Shown here one piece after another: positions 1 to 9,011 of a stretch of DNA of 36,148 bases. Both the position numbers and the translations under genes were made by a program. The stretch covers positions 10,267 to 46,414 of the forward strand of contig NZ_ABEA03000143.1 of NCBI RefSeq assembly GCF_000171235.2, given 5' to 3'. Origin of the DNA: Geminisphaera colitermitum TAV2. GTDB taxonomy: Bacteria; Verrucomicrobiota; Verrucomicrobiia; Opitutales; Opitutaceae. The notes beneath the pieces are model-generated. The model was not told the origin of the DNA. It searched no databases and saw nothing but the letters and a program-made list of their open reading frames with translations. The number at the start of each line of letters is the position of its first letter. The first letter of the stretch is position 1.

Positions 1-1159
1 CAAAAAACATCACGGCGCACACGCCCAGCACGCCGACCGTGTAACGCGCCCCAAACTTCTGCGTGAACCGCTCGCTCGGCGCGCGCAGTTTTTGCGCCGA
101 GTGGATGAGGCGGATGATCTTTTGCAACGTGCTCTCGGACGGCAGCCGCTGCACCTTGAAATCCACCGCGCCCCACAAATTGAGCGTCCCGCTAAACACC
201 TGCGCCCCCCTGCCCTTCTCCACTGGCACCGCTTCGCCGGTGAGGTTGGATTCATCACTCGCGCTCTCGCCGCGCACCACCTCGCCGTCCGCCGGGAACA
301 CCGCGCCCGGCTTCACGCGCACGATGTCCGCGATGCCCAGCTCCTCGACGGAGACCTCGCGCTCGCGACCATCGGGCAACACCAGCGTCGCCTGCTTGGG
401 CGCGGACTTCAGCAACGCGCTGACCTCACGATGCGTGCGGTTGACGGAAAACTCCTCCATCGCTCCCGACGCCGAAAAGAGAAACAACAACAACACCGCC
501 TCGCTCCAAGCCCCGATCATGACCGCCCCGACTGCCACCGCGAGCATCAGGAAATGGATGTCCACGCGGATCCGGCGCAGATTGTGCCACGAGTCGATGG
601 CCGCATCCCACCCGCCCGCCACGAGCGCCACGCCGTAGAGTCCCGGTGCCAGCCAGCGCGGTCCCGCGCCGAGCCGCTCGATCACAAACGCCAGCAAACC
701 CGCGGCTGCGCAAATGCCGGCGAGGAGGGCGAGTTGTTTCCACTCGCTTTCGTCGCCTCCCGCCCCTCCCGCCCGGTCCTCGTCAATGGTCCCCTCCTCG
801 TCGGCGCCGGTGATGTTGCGCTCGACAAGGTCGGGCCAGGCAAATTCCCGCCAGCGCCAGAACCGCGGGACCGTGGCGCACCCCGGACGCGCCAGTTGGG
901 TGACGCCCTCCGCCGTTTGCTCCAGCGTGTAACCGGGCGGCACACGACCGGCGGCGACATCCGAAGTTGTGCTAGCCAGATGCTCGTCGATGGCGGCGAG
1001 AGTGGCGTTGAGCCGTTCTTGCAACGCGGCGGCATCGACATGGCCCAGCGTGGCAAGCGACACTGTCCGCGCTTCCAAATCGAGCCGCACGGCTTCCACG
1101 CCGGGTTCACGACGCAAAAATGCCGCCAACGTCTCAGTCCATGTGCTCTTGTTTCCCAT
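1..1159 (-). CDS. Heavy-metal translocating P-type ATPase, N-terminal part (cut by window edge)
   Basis: The reading frame opens at an ATG at 1159 on the minus strand and runs off the left edge without a stop, giving about 386 residues. A GGAG lies five bases upstream of the ATG and supports this start. Residues 1-60 have the spacing of a heavy-metal-associated (HMA) domain but contain no CxxC pair. Hydrophobic segments start near residue 140, and an HFLMLAVAVGA segment typical of P1B ATPases follows. The actuator-domain motif LTGE lies near residue 307. The CPC-type transmembrane motif, the DKTGT phosphorylation site and the nucleotide domain would lie outside the window, so the metal cannot be read; Zn/Cd/Co-type export is a guess from the general look of the membrane region. 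The family pumps metal ions across the inner membrane using ATP. The LacI gene ends 125 bp upstream on the same strand. Confidence 0.9.
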   Translation of the reverse strand, partial: MGNKSTWTETLAAFLRREPGVEAVRLDLEARTVSLATLGHVDAAALQERLNATLAAIDEHLASTTSDVAAGRVPPGYTLEQTAEGVTQLARPGCATVPRFWRWREFAWPDLVERNITGADEEGTIDEDRAGGAGGDESEWKQLALLAGICAAAGLLAFVIERLGAGPRWLAPGLYGVALVAGGWDAAIDSWHNLRRIRVDIHFLMLAVAVGAVMIGAWSEAVLLLFLFSASGAMEEFSVNRTHREVSALLKSAPKQATLVLPDGREREVSVEELGIADIVRVKPGAVFPADGEVVRGESASDESNLTGEAVPVEKGRGAQVFSGTLNLWGAVDFKVQRLPSESTLQKIIRLIHSAQKLRAPSERFTQKFGARYTVGVLGVCAVMFF

Positions 1160-1284
1160 AAAACTCCGCCAACGTAGCACGACTTCGCCGCCACGCCAGC
1201 AGAAGCTTGATAAACAATAAGTTGCAATCCAGATTCAGTCTCAGTCGAGGACGGAAAGGAAAAGGAACCATCCAAGTAACATGA

Positions 1285-2373
1285 CTACATTTGGAAAATT
1301 GTTTTTCCAGCAGAAGCGAATGCGGGATCGCGCGCCTGCTCTCGCGTCGTTTCACCATTCATCCATTCGCTGGCGAGCATGACAGTCTTGGCCTGCGGGG
1401 GCACCCCGCGTTCGTTGTGGTTGATCTGCTCCACCACCAGATCGACCGCCACCGCGCCGAGCAGGCGGTTGTTTTGGTTGATGCCGGAAAAGCCCGCCTG
1501 ATCGCCTTGGAGGTTGAGACTCGCCAAGCCGATGTCACGCGGCACACGTTTCCCGAGTTTCTGCAACCAGCCGCGCACCTCCGCATGGAGTGTGATGATC
1601 ACCTCCGGTTTCTCGCGCTCCACCCACTCGCCAAATCCGTCGGGATGCCAGTCATGCCAGAGGAAAACCGGCAGACGGTGTCCTTTCGGCAACAGGGAGC
1701 GGAACGACCAAAGCGCCCCCGTCCACTTGTGCTCCACGCGGGCGTCGTCCTCGTAGCGGATCGCCAGCCCTATGCGCCGGTAGCCCAGGTCGCGCAGTCG
1801 CGTAACGGCCAGCCGCATAGAACTGAACTGGTCATTCACGGCCCGGTGCAACACGGCCCCGCGATAGCTGAACCCGATCGTGGCGCAGGCAAATCCGCTC
1901 CAGTCGAAATCGATGTCTGGAATCGGGTCCGACAACGGCGCGAGGATCACCCCGAGAATGCCGCGTGCCTGGAGCACTTTTTCCATGCGCACGGTGCTCA
2001 TGCCGGGCGCGTTGAGCGCGAAACGTTCCAACTTGTAACCGAGAGTCCGGGCGCGCTCGTTCCCTCCCTTGTAAATCGACGACAACCACAAGCCGGCCTC
2101 CTCGTCGTAAACATGTTTGTCCAGATGCCAGGTCAGAAACGCGATCACCGGCGATCCGGGCGTCTGCCCTATCCTGTTGCTTCGCACATGGGCCATGAGC
2201 GCCGCCAGCATCGGATTTGGCCGCCAGCCGATATCCATTGCTATCTTTTGGATACGAGCCCGCGTTTCCGCCGACTGGCGCGGATGGTTTTTCAAAGCAC
2301 GCGACACCGTCATCACTGACACGCCAGCCAGTTCTGCGATTTGCTTCATCGTTGGGGTGTTCTGATCGGCCAT
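1285..2373 (-). CDS. LacI-family transcriptional regulator (module 1)
   Basis: A 362-residue protein. A LacI-type helix-turn-helix occupies residues 9-30 (MKQIAELAGVSVMTVSRAL), followed by the hinge-proximal RPNPMLAALMAHVR segment and a periplasmic-binding-protein-like effector domain. The C-terminal part contains GINQNN and EQINHNERGVP, which match the second LacI protein of the window (23650-24666). The two therefore belong to one subfamily. LacI proteins bind palindromic operators and respond to a small ligand, usually a sugar. The gene is divergent from the PEP-CTERM/pseudopilin/secreted hydrolase set starting at 2463, with an 89-bp gap that holds an 18-bp palindrome. It therefore probably controls that set; this is inference. 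The ATG at 2373 has only a weak AAAGG upstream. The ligand is unknown. Confidence 0.93.
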   Translation of the reverse strand: MADQNTPTMKQIAELAGVSVMTVSRALKNHPRQSAETRARIQKIAMDIGWRPNPMLAALMAHVRSNRIGQTPGSPVIAFLTWHLDKHVYDEEAGLWLSSIYKGGNERARTLGYKLERFALNAPGMSTVRMEKVLQARGILGVILAPLSDPIPDIDFDWSGFACATIGFSYRGAVLHRAVNDQFSSMRLAVTRLRDLGYRRIGLAIRYEDDARVEHKWTGALWSFRSLLPKGHRLPVFLWHDWHPDGFGEWVEREKPEVIITLHAEVRGWLQKLGKRVPRDIGLASLNLQGDQAGFSGINQNNRLLGAVAVDLVVEQINHNERGVPPQAKTVMLASEWMNGETTREQARDPAFASAGKTIFQM

Positions 2374-2385
2374 GCGTGACCTTTA

Positions 2386-2403
2386 TGTGTTATGATTAAC
2401 GCA
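2386..2403. promoter_or_regulatory. Candidate LacI operator in the divergent promoter region
   Basis: The 18-bp imperfect palindrome TGTGTTATGATTAACGCA lies between the LacI start (2373) and the PEP-CTERM start (2463). Its arms TGTGTTA and TAACGCA differ from perfect symmetry at one position. It contains TATGAT, a plausible plus-strand -10 element, so binding could block transcription. No clear -35 element was found. The assignment rests on symmetry and position only. Confidence 0.4.
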
Positions 2404-2462
2404 TCCTGTCAATTGCGCTCGTGCATCATGGATTCGATTTTATCGAGAACGCATACTTACCC

Positions 2463-3809
2463 ATGAACAAAAATATCATTCTGTCCCTGATCATGGCGTT
2501 CGCCGCCACTCTGCCGGTCTCCTCGATTCAGGCCGCTGACAAATACTGGAATGCCAACAGTCCCGCCTCCGGTCTCTGGGCTGGCAGCAACAACTGGGCA
2601 TCCACCGAGACCGGTCCCGCCAATACCGGTTTCACCTCCGCCAGTGATTCTACGATCATCACCCAAAGCGGAGCCATCATCTCGCTCTCCAGCTTGAGTA
2701 CAGTTACGACGTTAGGTCTGGAAATCCGCAACGGAGCACGGATCACCAGCGGTCCAACCGGCAACAACGCCCTTACACTCACCGGAGCCGGCAACGGTGA
2801 CTTGGAGTGGAGAGGTATTACTGCCGGGACGTTCAGCCTGACGCTGGGTGCCACCACCGCGTGGATCGGCTCCATCACCGACACCAGCACCAATGCCACC
2901 TCGCGGATAGTGGTCAGCAATGTGGCCGCCGTCAGCACCTCCACCAAAATCGCCCTCAACGGCACCGGCTCATTTCTCCTGAACACCGGCACCCAAGGGT
3001 TCACGACGACCATCGGCGAACTCTCCGGTAACAGCACATCTGCCATCATCGGCCTGATGAACGCCGGCAGCAACCGCGTCCTTCGTGTCGATCAGTCCAC
3101 CAATACTACCTACGCCGGTCGAATCATTACCGATGCCAGTAATCGCACCATTGCCTTTGAAAAATCCGGCACCGGCCGCCTTCGCCTCACCGGTGGCACG
3201 ACTGACTCCGCCAGCACTTGGAACAACGGCACCAACGTCCTTGCCGGCGAACTTTACATCAATGGCGTGACCAGTGGCCAAGGCACCTACACCGTCAGTT
3301 CCGGTGCCACGCTCGGCGGCACAGGTGCCATCGGTCTCAAGACCGACGCCACCATTACCGTCAAGGACGGCGGCATCCTCAACCCCGGTGATATCAGCGA
3401 TCTCGGCATCGCCTCCACCGGCACGCTGACCATCACCGGTACGTCCGGCGCTGGACTCGTATTCGAAGGCAACGCCACCATCCTCTTCAATCTCGACGGC
3501 GACAAAATCGTCCTCAATGGCGACACTCTGACCGGCTCCGCCGCGACAGGCAGCATCATCACCTTCGACTTCAGCGGCTCCTCTACGAGTGTCGTCGGCT
3601 CGACCATCGACCTGATCGACTTCGGCGGCACCCCCGGCATCGACGACACTGCCTTTGCCGCCTCCGGTGACTGGACGGGCAATTTCAAATACCACGGCAA
3701 CATCCTCCAGTTTGAGGTCGTCTCCGCTCCTATTCCCGAACCCTCGACAGTCGCTCTGGCCCTTGGGCTTGGTACTGTTTTGGTTGTCCTTTTCCGTCGT
3801 CGCCGCTGA
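2463..3809 (+). CDS. PEP-CTERM-anchored beta-strand-repeat surface protein (module 1)
   Basis: A 448-residue protein from the ATG at 2463. An upstream in-frame ATG at 2421 would put 14 polar residues before a clear signal peptide (MNKNIILSLIMAFAATLPV, cleavage near SIQA), so 2463 is preferred. The body is rich in Gly, Thr, Ser and Asn and reads as beta-strand repeats like those in autotransporter passengers, including GGILNPG and GTYTVSSGATLGGTG. The C-terminus is a PEP-CTERM signal: PEPSTV, then a hydrophobic stretch, then RRRR. Such proteins are sorted by an exosortase to the envelope or to extracellular polymer. The pseudopilin gene follows after 69 bp. The molecular role is unknown; surface structure or glycan contact is inference. 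Confidence 0.85.
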   Translation: MNKNIILSLIMAFAATLPVSSIQAADKYWNANSPASGLWAGSNNWASTETGPANTGFTSASDSTIITQSGAIISLSSLSTVTTLGLEIRNGARITSGPTGNNALTLTGAGNGDLEWRGITAGTFSLTLGATTAWIGSITDTSTNATSRIVVSNVAAVSTSTKIALNGTGSFLLNTGTQGFTTTIGELSGNSTSAIIGLMNAGSNRVLRVDQSTNTTYAGRIITDASNRTIAFEKSGTGRLRLTGGTTDSASTWNNGTNVLAGELYINGVTSGQGTYTVSSGATLGGTGAIGLKTDATITVKDGGILNPGDISDLGIASTGTLTITGTSGAGLVFEGNATILFNLDGDKIVLNGDTLTGSAATGSIITFDFSGSSTSVVGSTIDLIDFGGTPGIDDTAFAASGDWTGNFKYHGNILQFEVVSAPIPEPSTVALALGLGTVLVVLFRRRR

Positions 3810-3878
3810 TCGATTCGTGCCCTCTCTTGCTGCTTTCTTGGTTCCCCGCCCTTTTTCCGCCAATCTTCCCTGTTCCCC

Positions 3879-4565
3879 ATGAAAACAACCCGTCACGCTG
3901 CTTTCACGCTCATCGAACTCCTCACCGTTATCGCCATCATCGGAATCCTCGCTGCCATCCTGATTCCCGTCGTCGGCGCAGTCCGCGCGAAGGCAGACGC
4001 CAGTATGTGCTTCAGCCGCATGAGGCAGATCGGCGTGGCCATCAACAACTATACGACCGACAATCGCGGCAAGCTCCCCGGTCCGCTTCCCGATAGTTAT
4101 TTTTGCGGCTGGGCTGCCTCAGCTGCGGCGGAAAAATACGTGATTGGCTCCCGTCTCCATCCCTATGTCAGCGGCACCCCGATCACCTCCACCCGCCAAT
4201 ACGATGAGGTTTTCATGTGCCCCACTCTGGTAAAAAATCCCTCCAGTGATCCCGCCACCACCACCGTGGGGATTATCATCACAAAAATTCTCAACTTCTC
4301 CGCCCGAGACCCCAACGGGGCCGCCGGTTCCGGCGTCAACCCATGGGGGCAAGGAACGGACGAAAGCGTCAGCCAAGCACCTCAGGACATCAGCGGCCTC
4401 CCCCTCTCCCGCATTTGGGCCATCCGCGAGTGTTCCATCCAAAACACCAACTCCACTCCAACTCGTCGTATCCCCACCTACGTCCCGCACGGCGACACGC
4501 TCAATATCCTCTATTTCGACTGGCACGTCGCCAAAGAACCTGCCGAGAAATACAAGAAGAACTGA
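3879..4565 (+). CDS. Pseudopilin-like protein with prepilin N-terminal cleavage/methylation domain (module 1)
   Basis: A 228-residue protein. Residues 1-8 (MKTTRHAA) are a short basic leader, followed by FTLIELLTVIAIIGILAAIL, the class III signal cleaved by prepilin peptidase and N-methylated. The residue before the cleavage point is Ala instead of the usual Gly. The remainder is a globular domain with single Cys residues (for example VFMCPTL) and ends with an LNILYFDWHV segment, as in the many pseudopilin-like proteins of Verrucomicrobiota and Planctomycetes. These resemble GspG/GspH of type II secretion, but the copies spread through such genomes have no proven role. The gene sits between a PEP-CTERM gene and a secreted glycan-active protein, the same order as the set at 24835-29220. 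Confidence 0.88.
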   Translation: MKTTRHAAFTLIELLTVIAIIGILAAILIPVVGAVRAKADASMCFSRMRQIGVAINNYTTDNRGKLPGPLPDSYFCGWAASAAAEKYVIGSRLHPYVSGTPITSTRQYDEVFMCPTLVKNPSSDPATTTVGIIITKILNFSARDPNGAAGSGVNPWGQGTDESVSQAPQDISGLPLSRIWAIRECSIQNTNSTPTRRIPTYVPHGDTLNILYFDWHVAKEPAEKYKKN

Positions 4566-4604
4566 CGCCCCCCCCCTTCCTTCTGCCGCGTTGAACCCAT
4601 TTTC

Positions 4605-7600
4605 ATGATACACGCCACAACCATGTCCAGACGCCTCGCCCTCGCCGCCTTTATTCTCCTCCTAGCCATTCTCCCCGGTGTCTCCACTCGCGCCCGGGCG
4701 CAGGCCAAACCCGAACCGCCTGCCGCCAACATCCCCCACGTGGCCTCTCTTGCACAAGGCGGCCGCTCCGTCACGCTCGACGGCCGTATCGATCCCGATG
4801 AATGGCGCGGCTCCGCCCTCCTTTATCCTGCGATGGAAATCAATCAGGCCGACGCGCACGAACGTCCCACTCCCCGCGACCCCGGAGCCAACCGCACCAC
4901 CGTTTATCTCAAACACAATGACCGGCACCTCTGGGTCGCCGTCGATTGCATCGAAACCCAGCCCGGCTACCCCGAAGCCCATCCCCGTCCGCCCGGTGGC
5001 AACTTTTTTCAAGACGACGCCGTCCAGGTTGTACTCGGCCTCGCCGACCGCAGCGTCGTGCAGCGCGACATCCTCGACATGGGAGGCTACGAAGGCGCGC
5101 TCGGGGCCGCCGGAGTCGCCGCCGACAACTACTACCAATACATCGTCAACGCCGCCGGAGCCCGCGAACGCCAGTGGAACGAACTCCCGCTCAAAAACCC
5201 CCGCTTTGAATCCGCCGTCGCCCGCACGAAAACCGGCTGGAGCATCGAATACAAAATCCCACTCGACAGCTTTGGTGCCACGCCCGAGGTCCGCCGTTAC
5301 CTCGCCGAAGACAACGCCGACATTTTTCTTAACGTCATCCGCATCCGTCCCCCGGCCATGACCGGCTGGCACCTCCCCAGCTTCGGCGGCTACCGCCCCA
5401 TGCCTTTTGGCCGGGTGAAACTCCTCCCCGCCCCCTCCACTGTTGCCGGCGGTATCTCCGGTACCGTCACTCCCGCCGAGGTTGCCGCAAAAAAACTCGC
5501 CACGACCATCGAAACACCCACGCGTATCAAGACGCGCACTACCGGACTCGCCCGGACCGACAAGATCGAAATCGGATACTATCCCCTGCAAGGCTCCATT
5601 ATCGGCATCATCGACGGAAAACTGCCCGCCTCCGCCGCCCAAGCCGACCGCGCCCTCCTTCGGGTTTCCGGTCATCCCGACACCGAAATCAAACTCGTCC
5701 CCAATCGCCGCCGCCAGTTCGCCATCCTCCCCATCACCCCCGGCAATCAATCCGCCCGCAAAGCCGAATTCATCCTCTACGCAAAAGACAAATCCGTCCA
5801 CACCGTCACCCGCGACCTCCCTGCCGTCACCGCGCCCGAGTGGTTCAACACCGACGCCGGAACAGATTACCTCGACAAGAAAATCCCCGACCCTTGGACG
5901 CAGCCCGTGGTCGATGAAAACGCCCGCACCATCACCCTCGTGGACAAAACCCTCCGCATTGGGGCCTACGGACTTTTCGACTCCATCCGTCATGGAGAGA
6001 CAGATACCCTTCAAGGCGCTTCCGAAGTGCTCGTCTCGACGAGCCGCGGCCCGGTCCCGCTCACGCCGCGCGTCCCGATGGTCAGTATCGACGGAAACTC
6101 CGTGCGAGCCAGCGCCCTTGCCACCGCCACCCTCCCCGGCGGTCCCGTCACCCTCGAAACCCGGACGCACGTGGATTTCGACGGCTTTACCGTCGTGAAG
6201 ATGCGCCTGCAAGGCATCCCCCCCGCCGAACTCTCGCACTTCTCCGTGCGCATCCCGATCAATCCGCAAATCGCCCGCTACATCCACCGCGTCCACGTGC
6301 AGCAAATCGCCGCCCTTGACGGATTCGGCTACAACGGCTCCGCCGGCCCGCTCTGGACCGGCAACCTTGAGCAAGGACTCTCCTTCGCCAGCGACACCCC
6401 GCTGTTCCACTCTTCGGACACGCGCCGCCAGGTTCGCGTCGTGGAGAACCGGGGACAGCCCGCCTGGATGGAATTCAACTTCGTCGATGCCGCCGGGCAA
6501 CTCGCCGCCGTCCCGGCTGCCAGCCTCTCCGACCTCACCCAAGCCAACGCCAACCTCACCCCGGAAGGTGCCATCCTCTTCCGGTTTCTCCTCCAGCCGA
6601 CCCCCACCCGGCCCCGCCCCGAACTCATCGCCAGTCCACGTGTGAGCGACTACAAATTTGAAATGTGGAGCGACTGGCAGGGTTACCCCGACCTCGCCAA
6701 GCTGCCCGAAATCAAACAATGGTCCACCGCCCTGCTCGACGCCGGCCGGGTTCCCATTCTCTACACCTGTCAGGGGGTCTCCGAGAATTCGCCCGGCTTC
6801 GCCGAATTCAAGGAAGACATGATGATGCAGCCTCCCTGGATGTTTTATCGCCGCCACCACGCGCCGGACAAAGGCGTGCCGGTCTGGGCCACCAGCAAGC
6901 GCGGACCGGAAGGTGATCTCCAACTCCATGCCTTCCGTCGACTCGCCAACGAAGCCGGCGTCTCCGGCATTCTCAGCGACGGCCTCAGCATGCCTTGGAA
7001 CGACGAAAACCCCGGCAATGCCCGCGGCGGCGGCCACCCCGTCCGCCTCGACTGGGACGCGGACATCCCCTCGCGTCTCGTCGCCCAGCGCGATTTTCTC
7101 AAACGCCTCCGCGGCATCTTTTCCGACACCGGCCGCCCCATCGCCTTTATCGCCCACACCGGCGGCGGCCTCGACCCGCACACGCTCTCATTCTTCGATT
7201 ACTACGTCGAAGGCGAACAACTCTCACGCTACCCCATCAACTATCGTCCGCCGCTCGCCAATTATGCAGTCGGTTACAGTGGCCAGTCCTTCGGCCACTT
7301 CGGCACCTTCTGGGTAAAACGCTGGATACGCTCCGACGGCCCGTATTGGGCGCTCACCTACGCTCTCCTTCACAACAACCAGATGCGGGACAACAATCTT
7401 TATCAGGATGTCATGAAAACCATCAACGAGGGTGGCACTCCCGTCTTTCACCCTTGGTGGCGGCCCATGCCTCATGTGATCCTCCGTAGCGAAACCGGAG
7501 ATACGCGACTTTCGCGTTACGATGGTTCCCGCGCCACCATTCTCGCGGTCGGTAATTTTGGCCTGTCTCCCGACAAGATCGACATCGCGCTAGATCTCCC

Positions 7601-8999
7601 CGCGCTCTTTCCCGGCGCAGGCCCTCTTCCGCTCGTCGCCGAAGACGTCCTGACCGGCGTGCGCATCCCGATCGAAAACGGTGGCATCCGCCGGACACTC
7701 GATGCCGGCAAATGCCTCGCCATCCGCATCGAAAGACCGAAATCAGGCAAAACTGCCGCCTCCCTTGCCCCCTGGGCTGTCGGCCCCGGCATTGATGACT
7801 GGGCAACGACAACCGCTGGCACTCAGACAACGCTCGTCACTTCCGAGGGGAAAACGTATCCTGCCATCACCCTGACGAGTTCCAAAAACGGCGGCGAAGC
7901 CCGCGCCCGCCACACCTCGCGCACGCTTCTCGACGGAGGCATGCTCGAAATCCTCGTCAAACCGCAAGACCAATTCAGTATTCATCTTGGAGATACGGCC
8001 ATCGTCTACAAGGACGACGAATGGACAACTGCCGGCATCAATGCCGCCGCTGCCTACGGCCTCCCCGGAGGCAGGGAGTCCGGTGACCTCGACACGACTT
8101 TCATCGGACGCTATCGTATCGGCTGGCCCAATCCCGGTACGCTCTTCAATCCCTCGCTCAAAACCGGTGCCGCGAATTCCGGCGTCCATCACCTTCGCCT
8201 CACACTGACTGGACGCATCCTCGATGCCACCATTGACAACCAGCCGCTCGCCAAAGGTCTCGTCTGGACTCCGGCAAACCGTTCCCTCGGCGCTCCCCCC
8301 TCTCCCATGGAAATCGCCCTCTCCACGACCGATGGCAACACGCTCACGTTTGCTCCACTCGCCATGAGCAGCGAGCCCGTTGCGCTCTATGAAGGCGGTC
8401 TCATCTCCGCGCGTGTCTCGGCTGCTCTCCTGCAAGAGCCGTTCGATCTCTCCGATATTCCACCTGACCGCTGGACGGTCAAAAAAGGGCGCAGCGTAAA
8501 GACCGCCGTCAGCACGCTCGACGGGAAGCCCGCGCTCACCATCAAATCCGGCGCCGATCGCGCGGTTGCCACACTTGATCAGACGGTGGGCGACACGTTC
8601 TCCGCTGTTCTGAAACTCGAGACAATGCCCGCCCGTTGCTTCCTGCGCATCGGCCCCATCACGCTTCGCCACGATCCCCGCTGGGTGCTGGACGGTCCAC
8701 TCAACGGCTGGGGACGCGGCATTGGTCCGCGCACCTCCGACAAGGCGACCTCCCCGCAACCCAAGATTCCGGAAGGCAGCCCCGTGGTAATCCGCATCAG
8801 CATGAAAAACGGCGTCCTTGACATGGTCGTGAACGACGAACTCCTCGTGCGCGGTGTCGCCTTCGACATTCCCAAAAGCGGCAACACGCTGACGCTGGAA
8901 ACGTGGGGCAAGTTTGACGCAACCTTCCGTCTTCTCAAGCTCAGCAGCGAACCCGCCGAACTTTACGCCCCGCTCGTCACAGACCATCCGGTTTTGTAG
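4605..8999 (+). CDS. Very large secreted glycan-active protein: CBM9-like domain, glycosidase-like barrel, two C-terminal beta domains
   Basis: A 1464-residue protein. The signal peptide fits best if translation starts at the second ATG, 4623 (MSRRLALAAFILLLAILPG, cleavage near RARAQA); neither ATG has a clear ribosome site. Residues 55-275 resemble family 9 carbohydrate-binding modules (LDGRIDPDEW, DDAVQVVLG, WSIEYKIPLDSFG). Residues 280-650 look beta-rich. From about 680 a TIM-barrel-like part begins (MWSDWQGYPD, ILSDGLSMPWNDEN, IAFIAHTGGG, FFDYYVEGEQ) and recalls the GH123/DUF6067 type of hydrolase. The acidic residues in these motifs are candidate catalytic groups. The last 350 residues hold two similar domains, each ending in LSSEPAELY or MSSEPVALY, probably lectin-like sandwiches. 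The substrate is unknown. The lipoprotein gene follows after 12 bp. Confidence 0.8.
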   Translation: MIHATTMSRRLALAAFILLLAILPGVSTRARAQAKPEPPAANIPHVASLAQGGRSVTLDGRIDPDEWRGSALLYPAMEINQADAHERPTPRDPGANRTTVYLKHNDRHLWVAVDCIETQPGYPEAHPRPPGGNFFQDDAVQVVLGLADRSVVQRDILDMGGYEGALGAAGVAADNYYQYIVNAAGARERQWNELPLKNPRFESAVARTKTGWSIEYKIPLDSFGATPEVRRYLAEDNADIFLNVIRIRPPAMTGWHLPSFGGYRPMPFGRVKLLPAPSTVAGGISGTVTPAEVAAKKLATTIETPTRIKTRTTGLARTDKIEIGYYPLQGSIIGIIDGKLPASAAQADRALLRVSGHPDTEIKLVPNRRRQFAILPITPGNQSARKAEFILYAKDKSVHTVTRDLPAVTAPEWFNTDAGTDYLDKKIPDPWTQPVVDENARTITLVDKTLRIGAYGLFDSIRHGETDTLQGASEVLVSTSRGPVPLTPRVPMVSIDGNSVRASALATATLPGGPVTLETRTHVDFDGFTVVKMRLQGIPPAELSHFSVRIPINPQIARYIHRVHVQQIAALDGFGYNGSAGPLWTGNLEQGLSFASDTPLFHSSDTRRQVRVVENRGQPAWMEFNFVDAAGQLAAVPAASLSDLTQANANLTPEGAILFRFLLQPTPTRPRPELIASPRVSDYKFEMWSDWQGYPDLAKLPEIKQWSTALLDAGRVPILYTCQGVSENSPGFAEFKEDMMMQPPWMFYRRHHAPDKGVPVWATSKRGPEGDLQLHAFRRLANEAGVSGILSDGLSMPWNDENPGNARGGGHPVRLDWDADIPSRLVAQRDFLKRLRGIFSDTGRPIAFIAHTGGGLDPHTLSFFDYYVEGEQLSRYPINYRPPLANYAVGYSGQSFGHFGTFWVKRWIRSDGPYWALTYALLHNNQMRDNNLYQDVMKTINEGGTPVFHPWWRPMPHVILRSETGDTRLSRYDGSRATILAVGNFGLSPDKIDIALDLPALFPGAGPLPLVAEDVLTGVRIPIENGGIRRTLDAGKCLAIRIERPKSGKTAASLAPWAVGPGIDDWATTTAGTQTTLVTSEGKTYPAITLTSSKNGGEARARHTSRTLLDGGMLEILVKPQDQFSIHLGDTAIVYKDDEWTTAGINAAAAYGLPGGRESGDLDTTFIGRYRIGWPNPGTLFNPSLKTGAANSGVHHLRLTLTGRILDATIDNQPLAKGLVWTPANRSLGAPPSPMEIALSTTDGNTLTFAPLAMSSEPVALYEGGLISARVSAALLQEPFDLSDIPPDRWTVKKGRSVKTAVSTLDGKPALTIKSGADRAVATLDQTVGDTFSAVLKLETMPARCFLRIGPITLRHDPRWVLDGPLNGWGRGIGPRTSDKATSPQPKIPEGSPVVIRISMKNGVLDMVVNDELLVRGVAFDIPKSGNTLTLETWGKFDATFRLLKLSSEPAELYAPLVTDHPVL

Positions 9000-9011
9000 A
9001 TTCACCTCTTC

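Noticed and set aside
92-1177. 361-residue open frame on the plus strand
   Set aside because: It is antisense to the P-type ATPase; the minus frame has HMA-like, membrane and TGE features in order.
4662-7181. 839-residue open frame on the minus strand
   Set aside because: It lies opposite the large secreted protein, is Gly/Asp-rich without domain motifs, and mirrors the GC-biased codons of the real gene.
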